NCBI GenBank assembly: GCA_005791255.1
Contig: SXXK01000489.1
Span: 1-40,725, forward strand
Length of the DNA stretch: 40,725 bases
Source: Planctomyces sp.
GTDB taxonomy: Bacteria > Planctomycetota > Planctomycetia > Planctomycetales > Planctomycetaceae
Direction: 5' to 3'
The notes beneath the pieces are model-generated. The model searched no databases and had not been told where the DNA came from. It was given only the letters and a program-made list of their open reading frames with translations. Each line of letters opens with the position of its first letter. The first letter of the stretch is position 1. Shown here piece after piece: positions 17,429 through 25,047 of this stretch. The translations under genes and the position numbers were made by a program.

Positions 17429-19522
17429 ATGAGCGTGTACCCTGTGGTTCTGTGTCCTGTGTTCCTGCTGTGCTGGCTGTTTTTGCAGACAGCGGCAGTC
17501 TGTCAGGACGCGGCGAAGCCGGCGGATCCTGCCGCTCCCGCCGATGGCGTCGGTTCCGGTGATCCCGAGAACCCGTTTCCTCGGGCCGTCAGGGTGCCTG
17601 CGGGGGTTATGGATGGCGGGGCGGAGTGGTTTAATACATCGCAGCCACTGGCGCTTGAGGATCTGCGCGGGAAGGTTGTGTTGCTTGATTTCTGGACGTA
17701 CTGCTGCATCAACTGTATGCACATCCTTCCGGATCTGAAGTTTTTGGAGGAGAAGTACGGCGATCAGCTGGTGGTGATTGGCGTGCATTCCGCCAAGTTT
17801 GACAATGAGAAGGATTCGCAGAGCATTCGCAATGCGATGCTGCGGTATGAAATCGAGCATCCGGTGGTGAATGACAGTGAGATGCTGATTTGGCGACGTT
17901 TTGGGACTCGAGCATGGCCGACTGTCGCGTTGATTGATCCGGAAGGGAACTACTGTGGTTCGCAGAGTGGTGAGGGCAACAGGGAGCTGCTGGACGGTGT
18001 CATTGGACGTTTGATTGAGTATCACCGTTTCAAGGGCACTTTGAACGAAAAGCCTTTGGCGTTTTCTCAGGAGTCTGTCCGTGTTGCTGAGACTCCGCTG
18101 CGTTATCCGGGCAAGGTGAGTGTTGATACAGAGGGCAATCGCGTATTCATTACTGACAGCAATCATAATCGGATCGTTGTGGCTGGAATGAATGGTGAGC
18201 TGCAATCAGTGATTGGCAGTGGTGTGGCTGGACGGCGGGACGGCAGTTTTCAGGAGGCTGAGTTTTTCAGGCCGCAGGGAACAGTGCTGGTGAACGGGGT
18301 GCTGTATGTGGCTGACACGGAGAATCATTTGATTCGTGCGGTGAATCTGGCGGAGGGGCGTGTATCGACTCTGGCTGGTACGGGTCTGCAGGGGCAGCCG
18401 GGGCAGTCTCTGGACGGCGGGCTGCTTGAAGTACCGCTGAACAGTCCGTGGTCGATTGCTCATTCCAGGGGGACTTTATTCATTGCGATGGCGGGGCCGC
18501 ATCAGATCTGGTCGCACGTGCTGGGAAGTGATCGTGTGGCTGTGCATGCGGGCAGTGGTCGTGAGGATGTTGTGAATGGTGCGTTGGCTGAGGCTGCATT
18601 TGCTCAGCCATCGGAACTGGTGGTGGACGCTGAGGGAACGTGGCTGTACGTCGTTGACAGTGAAGGATCGGCGGTGCGTCGAGTTTCCACTGACGTGGCG
18701 GGTCGGGCAGAGACGCTGGCTGGCACTTCGGAGTTGCCGCGCGGGCAGTCATTGTTTGCATTTGGCTATCAGGATGGTGTCGGGGACGCTGCAAGATTTC
18801 AGCATCCGCTGGGTGTGGCACAGCATGGCCAGACTCTGTTTGTTGCTGATTCCTACAATCATCGCATCCGACGAATTGATCTGAATGGGAATGCTGTGAC
18901 GACCTGGCAGGGAGACGGTACAGCCGGAAATGCAATACAGCCATTGCAGCTGAGCGAACCAGGCGGGCTGGCGTATGCCGGGGGGCGACTGTTCATAGCC
19001 GACACAAACAATCACCGGATTATTACGGTGGATGAGGCTACGGGGGTGTCGGCGGAGTTTTCTGTGGTCGGCCTGACGCCGCCGGAGACAACTGTTCGGC
19101 GACCGCTGCCGGACCTGAAGTCCGCCGTGGAGGTGGCTCCGGTGAGGCTGGCAGCGACCGCAGAGTTGTTAACCGTTGTGAAGTTGCAGATTCCGGCGGG
19201 CTGGAAGAGGAATGCCGATTTTCCGGTGACGTGGGCGGTGTTTGCTGAGTCTGAGCAGACTGTTGTGCCGAAGTCTGCTTTGGCGGTGCGGCAGGAAGGT
19301 GAGGTGGTGGGGGATGGCAGCGAGGTGCAGATTGTGATTCCGCTTTCCGGCCAGCCGGGCGAGGCGTCTTTGGTTCTGCAGGTCACGTGGGGGTACTGCA
19401 CGTCTGACGGCAAGGGGTTGTGTCGGATGGCATCGGCGGTGTGGAAGGTGCCTGTGGTGCTGAACACCGACGGTGGTGAAAGTCGGCTGGAGCTGCAGTT
19501 TCCTGAGCCGGATATCCGGTGA
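17429..19522 (+). CDS. exported thioredoxin-like / NHL-repeat protein (NHLRC2-like)
   Basis: A 697-aa protein. A signal peptide (VVLCPVFLLCWLFLQTAAVCQ) precedes a thioredoxin-like domain (about 55-200) with the active site FWTYCCINC (C92, C93, C96). CCINC instead of CxxC is characteristic of the NHLRC2 family. Six or so NHL-type propeller repeats follow (about 220-540), each with patterns such as ADTENHLIRAVN, ADSYNHRIRRID and ADTNNHRIITVD. A C-terminal beta domain carries WGYCTSDGKGLCR, whose two cysteines may form a disulfide. This three-part order matches the family. I started at ATG 17429, preceded by GGGGCGAGA. The track's TTG 17369 overlaps pcm and would spoil the signal peptide. It probably takes part in periplasmic thiol or electron chemistry; the substrate is unknown. 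Confidence 0.9.
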   Translation: MSVYPVVLCPVFLLCWLFLQTAAVCQDAAKPADPAAPADGVGSGDPENPFPRAVRVPAGVMDGGAEWFNTSQPLALEDLRGKVVLLDFWTYCCINCMHILPDLKFLEEKYGDQLVVIGVHSAKFDNEKDSQSIRNAMLRYEIEHPVVNDSEMLIWRRFGTRAWPTVALIDPEGNYCGSQSGEGNRELLDGVIGRLIEYHRFKGTLNEKPLAFSQESVRVAETPLRYPGKVSVDTEGNRVFITDSNHNRIVVAGMNGELQSVIGSGVAGRRDGSFQEAEFFRPQGTVLVNGVLYVADTENHLIRAVNLAEGRVSTLAGTGLQGQPGQSLDGGLLEVPLNSPWSIAHSRGTLFIAMAGPHQIWSHVLGSDRVAVHAGSGREDVVNGALAEAAFAQPSELVVDAEGTWLYVVDSEGSAVRRVSTDVAGRAETLAGTSELPRGQSLFAFGYQDGVGDAARFQHPLGVAQHGQTLFVADSYNHRIRRIDLNGNAVTTWQGDGTAGNAIQPLQLSEPGGLAYAGGRLFIADTNNHRIITVDEATGVSAEFSVVGLTPPETTVRRPLPDLKSAVEVAPVRLAATAELLTVVKLQIPAGWKRNADFPVTWAVFAESEQTVVPKSALAVRQEGEVVGDGSEVQIVIPLSGQPGEASLVLQVTWGYCTSDGKGLCRMASAVWKVPVVLNTDGGESRLELQFPEPDIR
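19508..19519. other. 12-bp perfect palindrome at a convergent gene junction
   Basis: CCGGATATCCGG immediately precedes the stop codon of the thioredoxin/NHL gene. Convergent stops are only 11 bases apart (19522 and 19534). The palindrome could form a small hairpin for both transcripts, but no T-tract follows in either direction, so it is not called a terminator. Confidence 0.3.
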
Positions 19523-19533
19523 GGTGCTGCTGG

Positions 19534-20079
19534 TCAGCGGAAGCAGGTGTAATCATCGCTGGAGGGTGGTCCGGGGTGCAGTCGGGAGGAGCACCAGAGC
19601 AGCCCGGGAACGGTGATTGCCCAGAGGCTGCCCAGCAGCAGCAGGCTGGGCAGTTCGGGGGTGGCGATGTGCACCAGTTCCATCCGCTGTCCTCCCAGAA
19701 ATGTCATCGGGGCACCGACGTACGTGAGTGCGGCTGCCAGCAGAGGTCGCTGGCAGAGCCAGCGCAGGCAATTGGGCATGGTGGTGGCAAACTGAGCCCA
19801 CAGCACGGTCATCCAGAGGGGCGGTAAAGAGGGCAGGGGGCCAGCCTGAGTGAATTTCAGGATCCCGGCAGCGATGAGCAGGGAGTCGACGAGGAGTCCA
19901 GCGGAAGCTGCGACTGTCATGAGCAGGATTTGGCGACTGCGGCGTGGGTGCAGTTGCAGGTGAACAGCCATGAGTATTGCGGCGCAGGCGATGCCGATTT
20001 GTGAGTGACCTGCGGCGGATGCTCCCATACAGGCCAGCCAGCCGGCTTCATAGAGCAGAAAATTCAGCAGGTTGGACAT
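19534..20079 (-). CDS. DUF2878 family integral membrane protein
   Basis: A 181-aa protein made mostly of hydrophobic helices, about five or six. It has the N-terminal pattern NFLLYEAGWLACMGAS, and later PLWMTVLWAQFATTMPNCLRWL and ALTYVGAPMTFLGGQRM. This order resembles DUF2878 membrane proteins, whose function is unknown. The track begins at 20166, overlapping the previous gene. I chose ATG 20079, where the first conserved helix begins; no clear Shine-Dalgarno is visible. It lies 28 bases after the stop of the 99-aa gene on the same strand, so the two are probably co-transcribed. It is convergent with the thioredoxin/NHL gene. Confidence 0.78.
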   Translation of the reverse strand: MSNLLNFLLYEAGWLACMGASAAGHSQIGIACAAILMAVHLQLHPRRSRQILLMTVAASAGLLVDSLLIAAGILKFTQAGPLPSLPPLWMTVLWAQFATTMPNCLRWLCQRPLLAAALTYVGAPMTFLGGQRMELVHIATPELPSLLLLGSLWAITVPGLLWCSSRLHPGPPSSDDYTCFR

Positions 20080-20107
20080 GGGGGTATTTACTGCGCCGGG
20101 GAACGGT

Positions 20108-20407
20108 TCAGGTGGTTTTTTTCGGGGGTGGATCGCGTTTGAGAACACCCTTCTTGATTTCTTCAACGACTTTGGCGAGCACAGCGGCGTCTTTTGTTTT
20201 CATGACATGCGCGATGCGGGTGGCGGGGATGAGCATGCGAGTCATGAGTTCTTCGGCGGATTCCCAGAGTTTTGCCTGTTTTTTGGGTGGAGCGAGATAG
20301 AGGTTGGTGACCAGTTCAGCAAGTCGCTGCTCATCCATCTGCTCGCGGTTGTCGTAGTACCTCTGGATGACTTTCTGCTGATATGGAGAGTAGTTGCGAT
20401 CGCTCAT
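20108..20407 (-). CDS. small hypothetical protein, 99 aa
   Basis: A 99-aa charged, helical protein starting MSDRNYSPYQQKVIQRYYDN and ending in a basic tail (KRDPPPKKTT). It has no signal peptide, membrane segment or cysteines. It has the look of small cytoplasmic proteins conserved among planctomycetes, but I cannot name a family and no function is claimed. The track extends it to 20647 through sequence of non-coding character. ATG 20407 is where coding-like composition begins. It is upstream of the DUF2878 gene and divergent from the DapA-family gene. Confidence 0.72.
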   Translation of the reverse strand: MSDRNYSPYQQKVIQRYYDNREQMDEQRLAELVTNLYLAPPKKQAKLWESAEELMTRMLIPATRIAHVMKTKDAAVLAKVVEEIKKGVLKRDPPPKKTT

Positions 20408-20501
20408 GGGGTTTGACTGGCGTGTTGGAAGCGGTGTGCAGAAGCGGGAAGGCTGATCGGACGATGTGTCTGATTCAGCCTGTGACGGTGGGTATTTGAG
20501 A

Positions 20502-20521
20502 GGAAGTTGTTGACAACTTCC
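20502..20521. promoter_or_regulatory. perfect palindrome in a divergent promoter region, candidate operator
   Basis: GGAAGTTGT-TG-ACAACTTCC is a perfect 9-bp inverted repeat with a 2-base centre. It lies in the 273-base gap between the divergent genes at 20407 and 20681. The size and symmetry fit a binding site for a dimeric regulator, for example GntR- or LysR-like, but no regulator gene is adjacent. Confidence 0.5.
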
Positions 20522-20538
20522 AGCCCATTTTGGGGACT

Positions 20539-20566
20539 GGAATCGACCGAAAATCGGCGTGATTCC
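20539..20566. promoter_or_regulatory. nested inverted repeat in the same divergent region
   Basis: GGAATC and GATTCC form an outer 6-bp inverted repeat enclosing CCGA-AAA-TCGG. It begins 18 bases after the palindrome at 20502-20521. It may be a second operator or a stem-loop in the leader of the plus-strand gene. The remainder of the gap (20408-20680) shows no convincing promoter hexamers. Confidence 0.35.
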
Positions 20567-20680
20567 GGATGATCGACGCGATTCGCTGCGGGAAATGCAG
20601 TAGGATTTCAGCGGTGTGTGCCTGTGACAGGGTGCAATCGATGGCAATTTTCACGGTTTCTGACGGGCGGTATTCTGCAA

Positions 20681-21625
20681 ATGTCTGACGTTGGTAATAT
20701 TTTTCGCGGCTGTATTCCTGCACTGATGACTCCGTGTTCAGCTTCGGGTCAACCGGATTTTGAGGCTCTTGTCAGTACGGCTCGTCGGCTGGTTGGGGCT
20801 GGGATGCGTGGGGTGGTGTATTGTGGTTCCATGGGGGATTGGCCTTTGCTGACGGACCTTCAGCGTCAGGAAGGTGTGGAGCGATTGTGTCGAGCGGGCG
20901 TGCCTGTGGTGGTAGGAACGGGAGCGCAGAATCCGGCGCTGGCAGCGGCTCATGCCGCTCATGCTCGCAGAGCGGGTGCAGCGGGTCTGATGGTCATTCC
21001 GCGAGTGCTTTCGCGGGGAACATCAGCGGCGGCTCAGCGGCAGCATTTTGCTGGCGTGCTGCGTGCTGCTGATGGTCTGCCTGCGGTGATTTACAACAGT
21101 CCGTACTACGGCTTCGAGACTCGTGCGGAACTGTTTTTTGACCTGCGGCAGGAGTTTTCAAATCTGGTGGGGTTCAAGGAATTCGGCGGTGCCAGGTCGC
21201 TGAGCTATGCTGCCGAGCACATCACCAGTCGTGACGCTTCACTGACACTGATGGTTGGCGTGGATACTCAGGTGTATCACGGTTATGTGAACTGCGGGGC
21301 CAGTGGTGCGATTACGGGAGTGGGCAATGCACTTCCGAAGGAGGTGCTGCGTTTGGTGGACTTGTGTGAACGGGCGGCGGGAGGCTGTGCAAGGTCTCGC
21401 TTGCTGGCGCAGCAGCTCAGCGAATCGCTGATGGTACTGTCGACCTATGATGAAGGTCCTGATCTGGTGCTGTACTACAAGGCCCTGATGGTGCTGGAAG
21501 GGCACACGGAGTATGAGCATCAGATTGGCAGCTCGGACAGGTTGAGTGACAGTCAGTTGAACTTTCTTAAGGCACAGTGGGGTTTGTTCCGCGCCTGGTG
21601 GTCAAATTGGGAGGGGGCCGTCTGA
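20681..21625 (+). CDS. DapA-family lyase, probable 1-pyrroline-4-hydroxy-2-carboxylate deaminase
   Basis: A 314-aa TIM-barrel protein of the dihydrodipicolinate synthase / N-acetylneuraminate lyase family. The Schiff-base lysine is K166 (GFKEFGG) and the catalytic tyrosine Y138 (AVIYNSPYYG). They are 28 residues apart, as in DapA. The segments IPALMTPC, YCGSMGDWPLLTD, VIPRVLSRG and YDEGPDLVLYYK are, as I recall, typical of the branch that deaminates 1-pyrroline-4-hydroxy-2-carboxylate to alpha-ketoglutarate semialdehyde in D-hydroxyproline breakdown. They do not match true DapA, which has a GTTGE motif. No other hydroxyproline genes are in the window. ATG 20681 matches the start of the conserved barrel; the track's upstream start at 20618 lies in the regulatory gap. 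Family certain, substrate likely. Confidence 0.82.
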   Translation: MSDVGNIFRGCIPALMTPCSASGQPDFEALVSTARRLVGAGMRGVVYCGSMGDWPLLTDLQRQEGVERLCRAGVPVVVGTGAQNPALAAAHAAHARRAGAAGLMVIPRVLSRGTSAAAQRQHFAGVLRAADGLPAVIYNSPYYGFETRAELFFDLRQEFSNLVGFKEFGGARSLSYAAEHITSRDASLTLMVGVDTQVYHGYVNCGASGAITGVGNALPKEVLRLVDLCERAAGGCARSRLLAQQLSESLMVLSTYDEGPDLVLYYKALMVLEGHTEYEHQIGSSDRLSDSQLNFLKAQWGLFRAWWSNWEGAV

Positions 21626-21695
21626 CACGGCCGGCGGGGAATAGTGATCGAGCGGAGTGTTGTTGTGTGTGTGTTGAGTTAAAAGGGGATACCGG

Positions 21696-23843
21696 ATGAG
21701 AGGCTCGCTGCTGGTGATTGCGCTGGTGACTGCTGGAGTACCAAACATGCTGGCGGATGATGGGATGTTTCCCATGAGCGAGCTGCCGCGGGTGAATCTG
21801 CGAGAGCGGGGAATTGAGCTGACGGCAGAACAGTTGTTCAACCCCAGCGAGATCAGTCTGGTCGACGGTATCTGCCGAGTGAATGGCTGCACGGGATCGT
21901 TTGTCTCTGATTCGGGCCTGATCATCACCAATCACCACTGTGCTTTTGACGCGATTCAGAAGGCCAGCACCAGTGATCGCGATCTGCTGACGAATGGTTT
22001 TATCGCTGGCAGCCGTGGTGAGGAGATTCCGGCTCCTGATTATCAGGTTCGCATCACGGAGAATTACCGGGACATTTCAGCGGAGGTGTTGTCGGTTGTG
22101 CAGGAGGGTATGTCGTTTCTGGAGCGAACGAAGGCGATTGAAAAACGTCGGAAGGAGCTGGAGATTGAGGCGGAGCGTCAGCATCCGGGTTTGCGTGCGG
22201 AAGCGGCAGAGATGTTTGCGGGCCGGACGTATGTGTTGTTTTTGTATACGTATCTGAAGGATGTACGACTGGTGTTTGCTCCGCCGGCATCAGTGGGAAA
22301 TTTTGGGGGTGAAGCGGACAACTGGGAGTGGCCGAGACACACGGGGGATTTCTCGTTTATGCGTGCGTACACGGCTCCGGATGGCAGTTCGGCAACGTGG
22401 TCCGCGCAGAATATTCCGTATCGTCCAAAACGATTTTTGCGTGTGCAGTCGGCGGGTGTGGACGAGGGTGACGCTGTCTTTCTGCTGGGTTATCCGGGGC
22501 GAACGGCGAGGCATCGAACGGCCAGTTTTTTGCAGTATGAGAGTCGTGTTCGGCTGCCTCTGACTGTGCAGCTGTATCAGTGGCAGATTCGTCAGATGGA
22601 GGAAGCGGGAGTCGGTGACCGTTCGGTCGCGATCAGGCATGCATCGCGAACGAAATCACTGGCGAATGTGGAAAAGCGTTCGCGCGGGCAATTGCAGGGT
22701 TTGCAACGAGCACAGATCGTTGAGAAGCGATTGCAGCAGGAGTCGGAGCTGCAGTCGTGTATTGAGGCGGATGAGGTGCTGCGGCCGAAGTACGGCAGTG
22801 TGCTGCGGGACATTGCTGCGGTGTATGCCGAGATGGAGTCTGCCGGCCCGCTGGAGATTCATCTGCAGCAGTTGCGGCAGGCCTGTCGCGCAGCGGCATT
22901 TGGCTTTGCCGTTGTGGATGCGGTGCACGAGCGTGCAAAGCCGGACATCGAGCGAGAGTCGCCATGGATGGACCGAAATTATGCTCAGTCTGTGCAGGAG
23001 CTGAAGGTGTCGTTGCGTGACTGGCATCCGCCGACGGATGTGGAGATGTTGTCGGGTATGCTGCGAAGACTGAGTTCGATCCCCGGGGCTCGTCAGATTC
23101 CTGCACTGATCCCACTGACAGAGAGCGAGCAGATTTGTGAGCAGGCGGCAAAGCGGCTGATTGAAGGGACGAGACTGGGTGATGCTGGTTTTATTGAGCA
23201 GTCATTGGGACAGACGGTTGATCAGCTGCGAGCGACAAAGGATCCACTGCTGACCCTGCTGCTGGACCTGTATTCGTCTTATCGGCAGTTGCGTGAACTG
23301 GACAAGACTCGCGAGGGGCGTCTGAGCCGACTTTACGGTTCACTGCTGGAGGTGAAGGGTCAGTTTCTGCGAACGGGCTTCATTCCGGACGCGAATGGAA
23401 CGCTGCGTTTTACATCGGGGCGCGTGCGAGCGTATTCGCCGGCGGATGCCGTCGTCAGGACTCCGATTTCCACGCTTCGGGGTGTGATTGAGAAGACGAC
23501 AGGGCAGGACCCGTTCATTACACCTGAGCCGGTTCTGCGAGCGTACGGGGCGCGTGACTTTAAGGGTTTTTTGCATCCGCGGCTGGGGCAGGTACCGGTG
23601 GCAATCCTGTATGACACAGATACGACCGGGGGGAATTCGGGCAGTCCGGTGCTGAATTCGAAAGGCGAGCTTGTGGGAGTCAATTTTGATCGCTGTTTTG
23701 AAGCGACGATCAACGACTTTGCGTGGAATGCGGATTACAGTCGATCGATCGGTGTGGACATTCGATATGTGCTGTGGATTACGGGGCGCGTGTACGGAGC
23801 GACGCAGCTTCTTGACGAGATGGGTGTTGCGCTCGCTGAATGA
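21696..23843 (+). CDS. S46 family dipeptidyl-peptidase, DPP11-like
   Basis: A 715-aa protein of normal S46 length with a signal peptide (LLVIALVTAGVPNMLA). The chymotrypsin-like catalytic triad is visible: histidine in TNHHC (78-82), aspartate D218 in HTGDFSFMR, and serine S648 in GGNSGSPV. Eighteen residues after the serine is R666 (VNFDRCFE). In Porphyromonas DPP11 the corresponding arginine (18 residues after its serine) recognises Asp or Glu at P1, whereas DPP7 has glycine there. This enzyme should therefore remove dipeptides with an acidic second residue, in the periplasm or at the surface. AGGGGA six bases before ATG 21696 supports the start. It is 70 bases after the DapA-family gene on the same strand; both could serve peptide or amino acid catabolism. 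Confidence 0.93.
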   Translation: MRGSLLVIALVTAGVPNMLADDGMFPMSELPRVNLRERGIELTAEQLFNPSEISLVDGICRVNGCTGSFVSDSGLIITNHHCAFDAIQKASTSDRDLLTNGFIAGSRGEEIPAPDYQVRITENYRDISAEVLSVVQEGMSFLERTKAIEKRRKELEIEAERQHPGLRAEAAEMFAGRTYVLFLYTYLKDVRLVFAPPASVGNFGGEADNWEWPRHTGDFSFMRAYTAPDGSSATWSAQNIPYRPKRFLRVQSAGVDEGDAVFLLGYPGRTARHRTASFLQYESRVRLPLTVQLYQWQIRQMEEAGVGDRSVAIRHASRTKSLANVEKRSRGQLQGLQRAQIVEKRLQQESELQSCIEADEVLRPKYGSVLRDIAAVYAEMESAGPLEIHLQQLRQACRAAAFGFAVVDAVHERAKPDIERESPWMDRNYAQSVQELKVSLRDWHPPTDVEMLSGMLRRLSSIPGARQIPALIPLTESEQICEQAAKRLIEGTRLGDAGFIEQSLGQTVDQLRATKDPLLTLLLDLYSSYRQLRELDKTREGRLSRLYGSLLEVKGQFLRTGFIPDANGTLRFTSGRVRAYSPADAVVRTPISTLRGVIEKTTGQDPFITPEPVLRAYGARDFKGFLHPRLGQVPVAILYDTDTTGGNSGSPVLNSKGELVGVNFDRCFEATINDFAWNADYSRSIGVDIRYVLWITGRVYGATQLLDEMGVALAE

Positions 23844-23991
23844 TCGTCCGGGGAATGCTTCTGAGCTGCTGAAGTCAGGAAAAAACAGCGATTTGGGCTG
23901 AATATCGTGATCCTGCCCGGGGTGCTGTACGTTGTGGGAGACGTGGGGAGTTACGGGCGGCGGTGCATGGGTATTGTCAGGGGGTAGTGTG

Positions 23992-24810
23992 ATGTCGACA
24001 GCAGAGCCAAATGAGTTGAAGCAGGATCAGGGGCAACTGGAACTTCTGCTGGTGGCCATCGTGACTGTGATGACCTTTGGGCTGGTTCTGCTGTTTGGTT
24101 TTGTGATCGTAAATCCGCGTGAAGAGATAGTTGTACTGCGGTTTGGCAAGTATGTGACAACACTTCGACGTCAGGGCATCAGCTGGATTCATCCTGTGGG
24201 TCGTGCTTTGCATCGCATTCCGACTCGGGATATGACTCATGACATTCCGGTGACAACGGTGCTGGAGAGAAACGGGAATCCAATTCAGATCAGTGCGATT
24301 GTGGTTTACCGTGTTGATGATTCGTACAAGGCAGCATTGGAGGTCGAGAGTTATCGAACGTTTATTGAGGACCAGGCCAGTGCAGTGATCAAGCGGGTGA
24401 GTGCTCAATTTCCGTATGAATCCCCGGACCACAGTGAGCCGTGTCTGAAACTGGAGAATGACACGGTCAATCGGGCATTTGTTCAGGAGATGCAGGAGGC
24501 GGTGCAGGCGGCGGGTGTGCGGGTGCTGAATGTGCGGATGAATGACCTGACATATGCACCGGAGATTGCTCAGGCGATGCTGATGCGTCAGCAGGCGATG
24601 GCACTGATTGATGCTCGCAAAACCATCGTCGAGGGTGCGGTGGAGATTGTGAAGGATGCGGTGCAGCGGCTCAGTACTGCCGAGTTGCACATGAGTGATG
24701 AGCAGCGGGAGCAGTTGATCAGCAATCTGCTGGTGGTGATTTGCAGTGGCGAGCGAGCGCAGCCGGTGGTGCAGGTGCAGCCGTCGTCGCAGCATCGCGG
24801 GCGTCATTGA
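23992..24810 (+). CDS. SPFH/stomatin-prohibitin-like membrane protein
   Basis: A 272-aa protein with one N-terminal membrane helix (about 17-38, LLVAIVTVMTFGLVLLFGFVIV). An SPFH/Band-7 domain follows (NPREEIVVLRFGKYVTTLRRQGISWIHP, ISAIVVYRVDD). The C-terminal half is helical and ends in a polar tail. SPFH proteins oligomerise in membranes and often organise or regulate membrane proteases or microdomains. I chose ATG 23992, with AGGGGG seven bases upstream, over the track's start at 23932, which adds a Gly/Trp-rich stretch. It follows the S46 peptidase after 148 bases. No NfeD or HflK/C-type partner is adjacent, and the role is uncertain. Confidence 0.87.
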   Translation: MSTAEPNELKQDQGQLELLLVAIVTVMTFGLVLLFGFVIVNPREEIVVLRFGKYVTTLRRQGISWIHPVGRALHRIPTRDMTHDIPVTTVLERNGNPIQISAIVVYRVDDSYKAALEVESYRTFIEDQASAVIKRVSAQFPYESPDHSEPCLKLENDTVNRAFVQEMQEAVQAAGVRVLNVRMNDLTYAPEIAQAMLMRQQAMALIDARKTIVEGAVEIVKDAVQRLSTAELHMSDEQREQLISNLLVVICSGERAQPVVQVQPSSQHRGRH

Positions 24811-24982
24811 GTGCCGGCTGGATCAGCAGTGACCGGTGGGCTGCTGCGGCATCAGCGAATCTGCGATGTCGTTGGGAGTGTGGCAGCGTCTGGTGGCGGG
24901 TAGTGCGTTTAGGGTGAAGTGGGTCGGAGGACGTTGCTGAGACGGGCGGGATGGGGTGACGGTAAGTTTTGCCGAAGAAATG

Positions 24983-24991
24983 TGTTATGAT
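24983..24991 (+). promoter_or_regulatory. candidate extended -10 promoter for the PSD1 gene
   Basis: TGTTATGAT matches the extended -10 pattern TGnTATGAT and lies about 57 bases upstream of ATG 25048. No matching -35 hexamer sits at the usual distance. Extended -10 promoters can work without one, but planctomycete promoter rules are poorly known. The rest of the gap 24811-25047 shows nothing I recognise. Confidence 0.3.
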
Positions 24992-25047
24992 TACGGCACT
25001 GGAAGTCATTCGATGGCAGTTTTCCGTCGTCCTGCTGGCAGATTCTC

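Noticed and set aside
16027-18205. 388-aa and 371-aa minus-strand ORFs
   Set aside because: Antisense to pcm and the thioredoxin/NHL gene; rich in His, Arg and Gln as shadows of G-rich genes usually are.
19508-19533. Possible bidirectional terminator at the convergent junction
   Set aside because: A palindrome exists, but no T-tract follows in either direction.
20408-20647. N-terminal extension of the 99-aa protein in the track
   Set aside because: The extension runs through the inverted repeats and has non-coding composition; ATG 20407 is the sensible start.
20681-21625. Annotation as dihydrodipicolinate synthase for lysine synthesis
   Set aside because: Catalytic Tyr and Lys fit the family, but the GSMGDWPLLTD segment and overall motifs differ from true DapA.
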